A DNA stretch of 64,000 nucleotides from Actinopolyspora biskrensis (GCF_013408175.1 NZ_JACBYW010000002.1:310001-374000), one strand, 5' to 3'; numbered from the stretch's first letter, positions 28,569 through 37,501 are shown. Made by a program: numbers and translations. The notes: generated by a model from the sequence alone, not told the origin.

Positions 28569-29500
28569 GCGCTGCTCCGCGGGGCGGTGGTGACTTTCCC
28601 GCCCACGTCGTGGTTCCGCCCCCGGGGAGTGGGCTCGGCTTCCGGTCGGCTCCCTCGCGCCACCGCGCGTCCTGACAAGGAGTCGAGGACGGGAGTTGGG
28701 CCGGGTACGTCACTCTTCGACCATTCCTCGTGTCGCTTTCCGTGCTTTCGGTTCTTGTTCCCGTACCGGCGTCGCGAGGATTTACGTCTCGGTTTTTGTG
28801 GATTTTTCGGACGGCGTCACGAAAAAGAAGTCCTGAATGTCGCCCCCGGAAAGCGCGCTCTCGGTTTTTCCGTGCGCTCGAATCGAATTGCCCGGATCAC
28901 GTTCCCGGCCCGGGCCGTGCCCGGACGGGGGAAGTGGTGTCCGGGGGTGTTGCACGCCCCGGCGGAGCCGGTTTTCCGAGCTGTCGTCGCGGGAGTTTCC
29001 GGCAGGACCTTCCCCGCTTCCGGCGTCGGAGCCGAGGCCGGTGGGGAGTTCGCGAACTCCGCGACGAGGCGCGCACTCCGCGGAGCGTCCTGCGTGCGGG
29101 CGCTCCGCGTGGAGCTCCTCGGTGAACAATCGTGTCGGAACGACCACGAACCCGGCTTCCGGAAAAAACGAGCCTCTTCACGGGAGGCCGGACGAGATCC
29201 GTGCGGTCTTTCACGGTTCTTCGATTCTTCCGGAAGACCGCCCGCGAACGGGGCCGTGCCGTGCGGAACGGGTGGCGATGTGTTTCCGCGGCGACCCCGA
29301 GGACGCCCTCGTCGCGGTGGGATGTTCACGTCGGCGGAGCAGAAGAGCAAGCGGGTGCTTCCCGGGCCCGGTGCGGGGGGTTAGGGGCCGCACCGGGACC
29401 CCCGGCGGCCCACACGGGTGCCGGGCGGGGCGCCCCCGCCCGGCCGTGTCCCGGACAGCCCCGCCCCGCCCCGGCCGTTCCGAGCACGACCGGGTGTCGG
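28569..29500. other. 932-bp region without a supportable gene
   Basis: Several open frames cross this stretch on both strands, but all are arginine/glycine-rich translations without family resemblance or a ribosome site. Base composition is less GC-rich around 28730-28880. Apart from the hairpin at 29420-29444 I see no element I can name. Confidence 0.5.
29420..29444 (-). terminator. strong GC hairpin downstream of the small HTH gene
   Basis: An 11-bp perfect stem (29420-29430 with 29434-29444, sequence GCCGGGCGGGG) closes a 3-base loop. It lies 57 bp past the stop of the leftward HTH gene at 29501, a good terminator position. Confidence 0.6.
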
Positions 29501-29710
29501 CTACTGCTCGGCCCTGCCGAGCGCCTTGTACACCGTCTGGGGGGACACGCGGGCCAGAGCCGCGATCTCCCTGCGGTTGAGTCCCGCACCGTCCGCCTCG
29601 CGGATGGTCCGGCGCGTGCGTTCCCAGAGCTCGTCGAGCTGCTGCTCCACCGTGGTTCGTTCGTGGGCGAGGTCGTTCAGTTTCTCCCGCGCCGTTTCAG
29701 CGTCCTCCAT
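29501..29710 (-). CDS. small helix-turn-helix protein
   Basis: 69 aa. The C-terminal half, GLNRREIAALARVSPQTVYKAL, is a resolvase/sigma-region-4-like helix-turn-helix; the N-terminal half is a charged helix (coiled-coil-like). It may bind DNA as a dimer or modulate a partner. It follows the ABC transporter genes by 85 bp in the same orientation and could be co-transcribed with them. Confidence 0.7.
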   Translation of the reverse strand: MEDAETAREKLNDLAHERTTVEQQLDELWERTRRTIREADGAGLNRREIAALARVSPQTVYKALGRAEQ

Positions 29711-29795
29711 GGTGGCCGAGTCTGCCCGCGGCGGTGTGTTCCCGCAGCGGGCACCCCGGGGCTTCCCCGGCGGGGAGCGGACGGAACGCGAGCAC

Positions 29796-30611
29796 CTACT
29801 CCTTGACGCCGCCCCCGGTGATGCCCGCAGCCACGTACCGTTGCGCGGTCAGCAGCAGGATCGCCGCTGGCACGGAGGCCAGTACGGCGGTGGCCATCAC
29901 CCCGTTCCAGTTCGTGGTCTGGTTGCCCACGAAGCGGTAGATCCCCACGGTTATCGGCTGGATGGTGTTGCCCGTGGTGAAGCTGACCGCGAACAGGAAG
30001 TCCGCCCAGGCGAAGAGGAAGCTGAACAGCCCCGCGGTGATCAGGGCGTTGCGGCACACCGGCAGCACCACGCTGCCGAACGTGCGCCACTGGCCGCAGC
30101 CGTCGACCCGGGCCGCCTCGATCAGCTCCCCCGGGACCCCGCTCATGAAGGTGCGCAGGATCAACACCGCGAACGGGACGGTCAGCGTCGAGTCGGCGAG
30201 GATCATGCCCGCATAGCTGTCCAGCAGCCCGAGCTGGCTGAACACCGGGTAGAGCGAGTTGGCCATCACGATTCCGGGCACCATCTGCACCAGCAGCACG
30301 ACCAGAACCAGCGCCAGCGTGCCGCGCAGCCGGAACCTGGCGAGCGCGTGGGCGGCGGGTGCGCTCACCAGCAGCGTGAACAGCACCGTCCCCAGCGCGA
30401 TCACCAGACTCGTGAGCAGGTGCGAGCCCTGGGTGCGTATCGCCTCGACGTAGCCGTCCCAGGTCGGATCGGCCGGGAACCAGGCCGGCGGTGTCCGCAG
30501 CAGGGCGTCGCTGCTCTGCAACGACACGTTGATCATCCAGTACACCGGTGCCAGGAAGGTGAGTACCAGCACGATGCCGACAGCGGTGTCGGTCACGCGT
30601 CGTGCGCTCAT
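29796..30611 (-). CDS. carbohydrate ABC transporter permease (MalG type)
   Basis: 271-aa CUT1 inner permease with six helices. The cytoplasmic EAA loop reads EAARVDGCGQWRTFGSVVLP, and the protein ends in AGITGGGVKE, a classical MalG-type terminus (family: GLTAGAVKG). Start ATG 30611 overlaps the upstream permease stop by 4 nt. It is the last gene of the SBP-permease-permease operon. Confidence 0.93.
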   Translation of the reverse strand: MSARRVTDTAVGIVLVLTFLAPVYWMINVSLQSSDALLRTPPAWFPADPTWDGYVEAIRTQGSHLLTSLVIALGTVLFTLLVSAPAAHALARFRLRGTLALVLVVLLVQMVPGIVMANSLYPVFSQLGLLDSYAGMILADSTLTVPFAVLILRTFMSGVPGELIEAARVDGCGQWRTFGSVVLPVCRNALITAGLFSFLFAWADFLFAVSFTTGNTIQPITVGIYRFVGNQTTNWNGVMATAVLASVPAAILLLTAQRYVAAGITGGGVKE

Positions 30612-31576
30612 CGGGGCTCTCCTTCCGAGCGGAGCGAATCGCGGATGGAGCGCAGGTAGAGCAGCGCGAACACCAGTGCGATCACTATGAGGACGTTGCC
30701 GACGGCGGCCCCCTGCCCGAAGTCGAACTCCTCGAACGACAGCGCGAAGGACCACGTGGTCAACGTCTCGGTGGCGTTGGCCGGGCCGCCACCGGTGAGA
30801 ACCATGATCATGTCGAAGACCTTGAGCGTGTAGATCAGTCCCAGCATCAGCACGATGGCGATGACCGGCCGCAGCAGCGGAAGCGTGATCTTCCGGAAGC
30901 GCTGCCACGGGCCCGCGCCGTCCAGAGCCGCGGCCTCGTACAGCGACGCGGGAACGGCCTGGAGGCCGCTGTGGAGAATGACCAGGTTGAACGGAACCCC
31001 CACCCAGATGTTGGCGATGACCGCCGCGGTCAACGCGTACTGGGTGCTGGACAACCAGGGGATCGGGTCCTGGATCAGCCGCAGGCCGAGCAGGACCTGG
31101 TTGAGCACCCCGAAACCCTCGTCGTAGATCCAGCGGAACACGGCACCGGAAACCACCAGCGGCAACAGCCACGGCAGCAGCAGCAACCCGCGCAGCACTC
31201 CGCTGAGCGGGAAACGTCGTTGGAAGAACACCGCCAGCCCCAGGCCGATCACGAACTGGAAAGACAGCGATCCAGCGGTGAACAGAGCCGTGTTCAGCAC
31301 GGCGGTGCCGAACAGCGGGTCGGTGACGAGCTCGACGTAGTTGTCCAGTCCGACGAAGGGGGCACCGCCCTCGTAGAACGAGGCAACTGTCCACTGCTGG
31401 AACCCCATCATCAGGTTCCGGCTGACCGGATAGCAGAAGAACAGCAGGAGGAAGACCGCCATCGGCAGGACGAAGGTCCACCGGACCAACCGCTCACGTC
31501 CGCCGCCGATCCCGCGCCGGCCGCGTCGTGGCGGGGCGGCCCCGGTCTTCGTGGTTTTCGCGCTCGCCGTCGTCAT
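30608..31576 (-). CDS. carbohydrate ABC transporter permease (MalF type)
   Basis: 322-aa permease with six helices and an EAA loop EAAALDGAGPWQRFRKITLP. ATG at 31576 places the start 28 bp after the binding-protein stop; in-frame starts further up would overlap it. No ATPase is encoded here, so the pair probably uses a shared MsiK/UgpC-type ATPase, as is usual for actinomycete CUT1 systems. The substrate is unknown. Confidence 0.92.
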   Translation of the reverse strand: MTTASAKTTKTGAAPPRRGRRGIGGGRERLVRWTFVLPMAVFLLLFFCYPVSRNLMMGFQQWTVASFYEGGAPFVGLDNYVELVTDPLFGTAVLNTALFTAGSLSFQFVIGLGLAVFFQRRFPLSGVLRGLLLLPWLLPLVVSGAVFRWIYDEGFGVLNQVLLGLRLIQDPIPWLSSTQYALTAAVIANIWVGVPFNLVILHSGLQAVPASLYEAAALDGAGPWQRFRKITLPLLRPVIAIVLMLGLIYTLKVFDMIMVLTGGGPANATETLTTWSFALSFEEFDFGQGAAVGNVLIVIALVFALLYLRSIRDSLRSEGEPR

Positions 31577-31604
31577 GACAACCACCCGTTCAGCACCGTT
31601 GACG

Positions 31605-32951
31605 TCAGTCCGCGGTTTCCGCGACACGTGCGGCTCGTTCCAGGGCCTGCTCGGGACTGGCCGACCCGGCGATGGTGGCTTGGACGGCGTCGGCCAGGGC
31701 CTGGGAGACCTCCCGGTACCGGGGCCCCAGTTCGGCCGTGCGCGCTCGTCCGGTGGCCACTTCCGTGACGAAGGGCTTCATGGCCGGAACGTCCCGGGCG
31801 TACTGCTCGGCGGTGTCCACCCGGGACGGAACGTAGGCGTGGTCGGTCGTCCAGTCCAGCATGTTCTCCCGTTCGAGCATGCAGCCCAACACGCGTGCGG
31901 CGTTCTCCTGCCGTCGCGGAGTGGTTTCCGGAACGACACCGACCTCGCCGCCGAGCGGTACCTGCGGCGCGACGTCGGGGCTCGGAGTCGGGATCGGCAC
32001 GACTCCGTAGTCCGTTCCCGAGTCGTCCAGAGCGGACAGGGACCAGGAACCGTTGATCATCATGGCCGCGTGGCCGCTCGCGAAGCGGTCGATGACGTCG
32101 TTCTGGTTCCAGTTGACCACCGATCTGGACGCCAGTCCGTCCTCGACCAGTCCGGACCAGAACTCCAAAGCCCGCACCGACTCCGGGGAGGTGAGGTCGT
32201 CGAGCTCACCTCCGTTGCTCCACAGGAAGGGCTCGAACTGCCAGGAGCCCTCCTCGGAGGCGATCGCGGAGAACGCGAGACCGTGCGTGGATCCCCGGGT
32301 CAGGGTTCGGGCCGCCTCGCGCATCTCCTGCCAGGTTTCCGGTGGGTCCAGCCCGGCCCTCTCGAACACGGTGCGGTTGTAGAACAGCGCGAGCCCGTTC
32401 ACCCCGGGAGCGAGTCCGTAGAGTTCTCCCCGGTAGGAACCCGCCTCCACGATGGCGGAGAAGTGCCCTTCGCCGCTGAGGCCGTACTGGCCCAGCTCGG
32501 TGAGCGCTCCGGTCTCGGCCACGGTTTGCAGGTCGGGATTGTCCACGAACAGCAGGTCCGGCAGCGAGTGCGCGGTGGCGTCCCGGAGCACTTTGGGCAT
32601 CAGCTGGTCGGTGGGCACGTCCTGCCGTTGGATCCGCAGGTCGAATCGCCGCGCGCAGCGGTCGAGCACCGCTCTGAACTGTCGGCCGGCCGCGGCGTCC
32701 GTGTAGTGGTCGAGTTCGATCACCACGTTCGGGTCGCGTGAACGCACCCCACCCGCGCAGCCCGCGGTGACCAGCAGCACGACCAGGCCGATGGTGACGA
32801 CACGGGCGGGGGAGCGGTTTCCCCTGCCGTCCGGGGCGCCACCGAATGCCGGGGCTTTCCCGGCCGGTGTGCGGTTGTCGGTCGGATGTCGTTCGACCCG
32901 GCCGGAACGAGCTTGTCGAATCGCTTCGACAAAGCCGACGAGTGACCACAT
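31605..32951 (-). CDS. sugar ABC transporter substrate-binding lipoprotein
   Basis: 448-aa family 1 solute-binding protein. The lipobox LVTAGC puts the lipidated cysteine at residue 65, after an unusually long, basic N-terminal region of about 50 residues. Body motifs include LPDLLFVDNPDLQTVA, YGLAPGVNGLALFYN and MMINGSW. ATG at 32951 fits a strong AGGAGG 8 nt upstream; a GTG at 32960 overlaps that site. An inverted-repeat operator lies inside codons 7-13, so repression probably acts as a roadblock or loop. It is the first gene of the transporter operon. Confidence 0.9.
   Translation of the reverse strand: MWSLVGFVEAIRQARSGRVERHPTDNRTPAGKAPAFGGAPDGRGNRSPARVVTIGLVVLLVTAGCAGGVRSRDPNVVIELDHYTDAAAGRQFRAVLDRCARRFDLRIQRQDVPTDQLMPKVLRDATAHSLPDLLFVDNPDLQTVAETGALTELGQYGLSGEGHFSAIVEAGSYRGELYGLAPGVNGLALFYNRTVFERAGLDPPETWQEMREAARTLTRGSTHGLAFSAIASEEGSWQFEPFLWSNGGELDDLTSPESVRALEFWSGLVEDGLASRSVVNWNQNDVIDRFASGHAAMMINGSWSLSALDDSGTDYGVVPIPTPSPDVAPQVPLGGEVGVVPETTPRRQENAARVLGCMLERENMLDWTTDHAYVPSRVDTAEQYARDVPAMKPFVTEVATGRARTAELGPRYREVSQALADAVQATIAGSASPEQALERAARVAETAD
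32913..32932. promoter_or_regulatory. LacI-type operator within the binding-protein gene
   Basis: TTGTCGAA (32913-32920) and TTCGACAA (32925-32932) form perfect 8-bp arms around TCGC. The core TCGAATCGCTTCGA is shared exactly with a second site at 33251. Confidence 0.65.
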
Positions 32952-33403
32952 CGTCGCCACCTCCTTCCGGTGCTGTCGTGCTCCTGTCAGTCGTGTGGTT
33001 CCGGCGCGCCGCTCTCGCGCACGTGCGGCCGGGAGTCCGGCGGCTCGGGGGCGTCGGCCGGGGGAGTTCCGGCGTGTGGGCGGTGTTCCGGTTGCCGGAG
33101 CCCGCGTTCGTCACGTTTCCGCGTGCTGTCCGGCGTGGAGTCCCCGTCGGTGAGCGGGCGGGGCGCCCAGCCGGGAGAGGTCCGAACGTCCCGGGTGGTC
33201 CCGGCGATCGTGGGCATGTGTGGTTCCCGTTCGGGATAGGGTTTCCACTTTTCGAATCGCTTCGAAGGAAGATAGGGGGTGATCGAGGTCACGTCAACAG
33301 TGAGCTGTGCGGAGCGGAGCCGACTCCGGTGCTTGTCGGCTCGCTCGGAGTGGAAAGGGCGAGCCGGATGAACGTGGGCAGCCCGAACACCGGGCAACGG
33401 GAA
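32952..33403. other. 452-bp leader/intergenic region of the ABC operon
   Basis: No gene is supported. It contains the operator at 33251-33266 near an AT-rich stretch (33241-33300) that probably holds the operon promoter, leaving an untranslated leader of roughly 280 bp. Confidence 0.5.
33251..33266. promoter_or_regulatory. LacI-type operator upstream of the transporter operon
   Basis: TTCGAA-TCGC-TTCGAA, 300 bp upstream of the binding-protein start. It shares the 14-base core of the site at 32913-32932; the centres are 336 bp apart. No LacI gene is present in the window. Confidence 0.65.
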
Positions 33404-33718
33404 CTACTCGTCGTGCCGCCGGTTCCGCTGCCGCCGCACTGCGAGCAGTGCGACGGCCACAACGGCGGCGAATCCGATCAGGCACCCCAGGGCGAGTGGT
33501 GTGGTAACTCCGGGTGATGCGTCCAGTGGGCCTGCCGGCGTGGCCTCCCGCATCCTCTTCTCGGTCCAGTACTCGGTGCTCGGGGCGGCCGAGAACCGGG
33601 TGGACACCGTGTCGGTGTTCGTGCGCGTGTCCTGCAGCGCGAGCAGCGTGAGGAGCCCGGCCGCGGATACCAGGCCGACGACTCCGGCCACCAGTCCGGC
33701 GCGAGCTCCGGTCCTCAT
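33404..33718 (-). CDS. small membrane protein with two helices
   Basis: 104 aa with a helix near residues 6-25 (GLVAGVVGLVSAAGLLTLLAL), an extracytoplasmic segment of about 45 residues, a second helix (LALGCLIGFAAVVAVALLAV) and a basic C-terminal tail. The family is unknown. ATG at 33718 has GGGGGCG upstream; an in-frame start at 33745 is possible. Confidence 0.55.
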   Translation of the reverse strand: MRTGARAGLVAGVVGLVSAAGLLTLLALQDTRTNTDTVSTRFSAAPSTEYWTEKRMREATPAGPLDASPGVTTPLALGCLIGFAAVVAVALLAVRRQRNRRHDE

Positions 33719-33857
33719 AGGACGCCCCCGCGCCAGGGATACCACGCGATGGGCCGTTTCCGGTGCGGTTCACCGGGGCCCGGCCGTTCACGGTGTTGGT
33801 GCTGTTTCCGCCTGCGCGATGTCATCCCGGGGGCTCGGAGTCGAGGCGGGACCCCAT

Positions 33858-33872
33858 CGTCGTAGTACGACG
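33858..33872. repeat. 15-bp palindrome at the broken reductase start
   Basis: CGTCGTA-G-TACGACG is a perfect palindrome with a single central base. It overlaps the first codons of the reductase pseudogene, which may be operator DNA or chance. Confidence 0.3.
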
Positions 33873-34808
33873 CGGTGGTGGTCGGTGGCGGCGCGGCAGG
33901 GTTGAGCGCCGGAACGATGCTGGGCAGATCCCGCAGGCGGGTCGGTCGTCGACGGCGGGCAACCGCGCAATGCTGCTTCCGGACACCTGCACGGCTTCCT
34001 GTCGCGGGACGGGGCTGAACCGGCGGAGTTGCTCGCCACCGGCCGGGAGGAGTTCCTCGGTTACGGCGGTGAGCTGCTCACCGAGCTGGTGGACGGTGTC
34101 GAGCGCGGCGCTGTGCACGGATTCGTGGTGCGCCTGGCCGGTGGAAAGGAGCTGACAACCCGCAGCGTGCTGGTGGCAACGGGGCTGCGGGACGAACCGC
34201 CCCGGATTACCGGTGTGCGGGAGCAGTGGGGCGAGGCCGTGCTGCACTGCCCGTACTGCCACGGCTACGAGTTCCGCGATTCACCGCTGGCCGTGCTCGG
34301 CGGCGACAACCGGCCGTTCACCCTGCACCAGGCACAGCTGGTGCGGCAGTGGTCTTCCGACGTCGTGTTCCTCCCCAACCGGATCGCGCTCACCGAGGAC
34401 GAGCACGAGCGGTTGACCGCCCGCGGGGTCCGGGTCGTCGAAGGGGAGGTGGCACGGGTCCTGACGCACGAGGACGGTGTGTCCGGTGTCGAGCTCGCCG
34501 ATGGTCGGGTGCTGTCGAGGTCGGCGGTGTTCGTCGGTCCCAGGTTCGTGCCGCACGACGAGCTGTTGACCGCTCTGGGGTGTGATCTCGGCGAGAACGG
34601 TTGGGTGGCTACGGACACCACGGGCCGTACGAGCGTGGACGGAGTGTGGGCCGCGGGCAACGTGGTGGACGATCCCGCTCAACTGATCAACGCCGCGGGA
34701 GCCGGATCGACCGCAGCGGTCGCGATCGACCACTACCTGCTGGTCGAGGACGTCGAACAGGCCCTCGCGGGCCACCGTGCGTCCGAAGGTGCGTTCTCCC
34801 GGCCGTGA
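33866..34808 (+). pseudogene. thioredoxin reductase-like FAD/NAD(P) oxidoreductase, broken
   Basis: The first 25 codons or so (from 33866) read YDAVVVGGGAAGLSAGTMLGRS, the FAD-binding start of the family, but the codon directly before is TAG and no start with a ribosome site exists. Near 33950 the frame shifts (one extra or two missing bases), after which VVDGGQPRNAASGHLHGFLSRDG and the rest read on in the 34029-34808 frame. The remainder has VLVATGLRDEPPRITG, the HCPYCHGYEF region with its redox cysteine pair (CPYC) and the C-terminal VDGVWAAGNVVDDPAQ. It is probably inactive; a base-calling error could explain the shift but not the missing start. Confidence 0.8.
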
Positions 34809-34878
34809 TGGGCGGTTGCGGAGTTCCTCCGTTCCGTCGGAAGCGTCCGGTGCGGCCCCGCTTGCTCGATGGTTCGGG

Positions 34879-36384
34879 TCACTGCTCGCCTTTCGGAGCC
34901 CGGGTGTCCCGGTTCCGTGCTTTCCTGAGCCAGTTGCGGGCATCCTGCTTCCGGCCGTGTCGTAAGAGCAGTCCTCCGAGAACGAGCATGGCTTTCGGAT
35001 CTCCCGAACCGGCAGCGCTGCGGAAGGCCGCTTCCGCGGCGACGGTGTTGTCGCTCTGCCAGGCTGTCTGGCCGATGTGCAACGCTTCCTGCGGAGTGGA
35101 GAGAGTCAGCACTGCGCTGCGGGTCGTGTCCGGGGTGGTTCGGCCGTGCAGGGGGCTCGCCGGAAGTTCCGCGCTGTCGAGGAGGTAGTCGGAGGCGAGG
35201 TAGGTGCCGTCCCTATGGGGCTGGAGACACGAGCTGGCGCCGAGCACCCTCTTGCAGGCCCAGGCGAGACCTTCTGTGAAAGCGGGGAGATCGCCGCGGT
35301 GCCGCCAGCCGGGAGCGAGGTAGTGCGCGTGCAGTCCTTCCAGGACTTCAGCCGGGATGGGCCGGTGGTATCCGGCGCGGCGGCAGTCGACGGCGGCGCT
35401 GATGACGGCTTGGCCGAGGTGGTAGAGATCGCCGTCACCGGTGGTCCACCGGCCGAACATGGCTTTGCCCGCGGCCAGGTATTCGGCGAATCCTTCTTCG
35501 GCGTGCAGAGCGGAGTGGATGCGGTGGTCCGTTTGGCGGGAAGCCGCGTCGCGTTCGGTGCCACTGAGACGTCGGGCGAGGTTGACGCGGTGCTCGTCCC
35601 GGAGCTGTTCGACGAGCGGGACAGCGCTGTGCACGACGTCCGGGTAATCGTGGCTTCCGGAGATCGAGGCGTGGTCGTACCGGGCCAGTTCGTCGTCGCG
35701 GATGGTGGCGACGATCCTCGTGCTCCGGGCGTTCGGGCACAGTCGGTGTGCCAGGCCGAGGTCGAGTCCGTCCGGGGTGAGGAAATGTTCCAGGTCGTCG
35801 AGCCAGATCACGGTGTCGGTGAGGTCGATGCCCGCTTCGGCGATCTCGCGTAGCGCCGGTCCGTCGTTGGGCACGAGCAACTTGTGGTCCGGAACTCGTC
35901 GGCGCAGGGCCTCGAGGGCTACTCGGCTCTTGCCCGCGGCGGCTCGACCGTGCACCAGCACCATGCCACCCCGGGCGATCGCCCGGTCCAGCTCCGCGTC
36001 CCGATCGCGCGGGACGAAGGGCGGGAGCTCCGACTCCGAGTCGGTGTCGATCGCGGGTTTGACGCCGAGCGGGAGCAGGCCGACCCGGCTGACCGTGGGA
36101 AGATCTCCGGAGACGAGGTGCAGGGCACGACCGGGCAACACATCGGGTGGGGTTGGTGGATCCGTCTCGGGGGGACCGTTCACTCCGGTGAGTCGGTGCC
36201 ACGTCGCTGCGGTCCCGGCACCGGCAACACCGAGCATTCCGAAGATCCAGCTCAGCGCCTCGAGCATGTTGCGGACGGGACTGCTGTCCTCGAACAGCCA
36301 ACCGGGGCGGCTCAGCAGGAATCCCGCGACCGTGACGGTCAGGAGACCACCGAGCAGCAGTACCCGGAACCACCGACTCCGCAT
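34879..36384 (-). CDS. membrane-anchored P-loop NTPase with C-terminal repeat region
   Basis: 501 aa. Two N-terminal hydrophobic helices (residues 7-25 and 44-62) are followed by a P-loop domain with Walker A GRAAAGKS (146-153) and Walker B TVIWLDDLE (191-199). A helical region follows, and then a Sel1/TPR-like repeat at the end (AAEAAFRSAAGSGDPKAMLVLGGLLLRHG). The layout resembles STAND-type signalling or defence NTPases of actinomycetes; function is unknown. It is the last chromosomal gene before the left attachment repeat and is transcribed away from it. ATG at 36384 is chosen because the upstream extension runs through the att repeat with no family resemblance. Confidence 0.72.
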   Translation of the reverse strand: MRSRWFRVLLLGGLLTVTVAGFLLSRPGWLFEDSSPVRNMLEALSWIFGMLGVAGAGTAATWHRLTGVNGPPETDPPTPPDVLPGRALHLVSGDLPTVSRVGLLPLGVKPAIDTDSESELPPFVPRDRDAELDRAIARGGMVLVHGRAAAGKSRVALEALRRRVPDHKLLVPNDGPALREIAEAGIDLTDTVIWLDDLEHFLTPDGLDLGLAHRLCPNARSTRIVATIRDDELARYDHASISGSHDYPDVVHSAVPLVEQLRDEHRVNLARRLSGTERDAASRQTDHRIHSALHAEEGFAEYLAAGKAMFGRWTTGDGDLYHLGQAVISAAVDCRRAGYHRPIPAEVLEGLHAHYLAPGWRHRGDLPAFTEGLAWACKRVLGASSCLQPHRDGTYLASDYLLDSAELPASPLHGRTTPDTTRSAVLTLSTPQEALHIGQTAWQSDNTVAAEAAFRSAAGSGDPKAMLVLGGLLLRHGRKQDARNWLRKARNRDTRAPKGEQ

Positions 36385-36562
36385 GATCGCAGTTTCGCAC
36401 AGGAGCGGGTGCTTTCGGCCGGGATTCGGTGGTCGTGCCGGAGAGATCCAGGAGTGCGCGCGATTTCCGGAGACGGTTCGCAGGCGTACGAGCATGCTGG
36501 TTCCGGAAGGGCCGCTCGGTTCGGCCCAGCGTCCGCGTATTGGCCGCGCATTCGCCGTGAAC

Positions 36563-36711
36563 ACTCGCACAGGCCCGCGCCGAGCCGGGCACAGCCGCAG
36601 AAACCATGATCGGCCGCTGTTCGCTTCGCCCCAGCGCAGCGGCCGTTTTCGGGTGGTGGTGCAGGGTGCCCCCGGTCCGACTCGAACGGACACTACACGG
36701 ATTTTGAGTCC
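36563..36711. repeat. left attachment repeat (attL)
   Basis: This 149-bp direct repeat matches 57080-57228 with five mismatches, all in its first 63 bp; the last 86 bp (36626-36711) are identical. The identical part contains the 3' portion of the tRNA-Leu gene (T arm, variable region and part of the anticodon loop) and ends where the tRNA copy breaks off. Identity is lost abruptly after 36711. Confidence 0.9.
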
Positions 36712-36853
36712 ATGCGTGATCTGGCCCGTGACCTGCGATGTTGCTTCCGCTTGGCTCGGTTTGTCCGTGCATTGGCCGTGTAGCGGGGTGGTGCCGGGGC
36801 GCCACTCGTGTTTCTCGCTCGATCGGAACCCTCGGACGGACGTCGATGTGATC

Positions 36854-36985
36854 ATGATGGCCGTGCGAACGACAGCGGTGTGGAAGGCGCTGAATCGAGC
36901 TGGGCGATTGCTGCGGCGGGTTTCATGGTCGACGTGGCTGTTGGTGGCCGCAGTGGTGCTGCTGGCCGAGGGAGCCCTGACGTGA
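36854..36985 (+). CDS. tiny membrane protein at the element's left end
   Basis: 43 aa with one basic amphipathic part and one hydrophobic helix (WSTWLLVAAVVLLAEGAL). Its start is preceded by TGTGATCATG, the same context as the pentapeptide-protein gene near the right end, whose N-terminus (WLRRVRASKWVLVAAVVAL) it resembles. It may be a remnant of such a gene. The stop overlaps the next GTG by 4 nt. Confidence 0.4.
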   Translation: MMAVRTTAVWKALNRAGRLLRRVSWSTWLLVAAVVLLAEGALT

Positions 36986-37335
36986 GTGCCGCTGGACTGC
37001 TCGAAGCTGCTGGCCGGGGTATGGGGCGCCCCGGCTTGGCTACGTGGGGCTTGCTTCGGTTGCCGAGGCTGGCGACTCTCGTCAGCGTCGTGTTGCTGGG
37101 TGTCGTTGTGGCGGTGAAGTTTCCCGTTCGACCCTGGCGAGGTGTTACGGCCGATGAGTCGCCGTCGCAGGTAAAGCCGTTGCGGAGGTGGCTGATGGCC
37201 CTGGCCGCGCTGGGTAGTGCGGCCAGGGCTGCCACTGCGGGGTGGTTGTTGCTGGATGTGGCGACTCAGGCGCAGGATCCGGCCCTGGCTCTGTCCATGC
37301 GGTGTAGGTTGCTACGACTATCGTTTCTGGGGTGA
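36982..37335 (+). CDS. small membrane protein, possibly a gene remnant
   Basis: 117 aa from a GTG overlapping the previous stop. Hydrophobic segments are LATLVSVVLLGVVVAV and AATAGWLLLDVA. Together with the preceding small frame it may be the broken-up N-terminal membrane part of a larger protein like the one at 54379. I recognise no family. Confidence 0.35.
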   Translation: MSAAGLLEAAGRGMGRPGLATWGLLRLPRLATLVSVVLLGVVVAVKFPVRPWRGVTADESPSQVKPLRRWLMALAALGSAARAATAGWLLLDVATQAQDPALALSMRCRLLRLSFLG

Positions 37336-37447
37336 TCGGGACAGTGGTGCTGTGGCTGATCGAACGAAAGTGGTGGTGGGCAGAGCATAGATGAGGCAAC
37401 ATCGAAAGATCACCACCGAAAAATACCGCCCAGGGTACTGTCAGACC

Positions 37448-37480
37448 TTACTAACCGGAACAGTTACCACTTTGTAGTAA
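37448..37480. promoter_or_regulatory. inverted repeat before the AT-rich nuclease gene
   Basis: TTACTA (37448-37453) and TAGTAA (37475-37480) are perfect 6-bp arms 21 bases apart, ending 21 bp before the start codon. Possible operator or promoter element of the cargo gene. Confidence 0.3.
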
Positions 37481-37501
37481 ATGCTCATTTGGGAGGTTGA
37501 A

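Noticed and set aside
28587-29384. A 265-codon rightward frame and an opposing 177-codon frame in the gene-free region.
   Set aside because: Neither has a ribosome site, recognisable motif or normal amino-acid composition.
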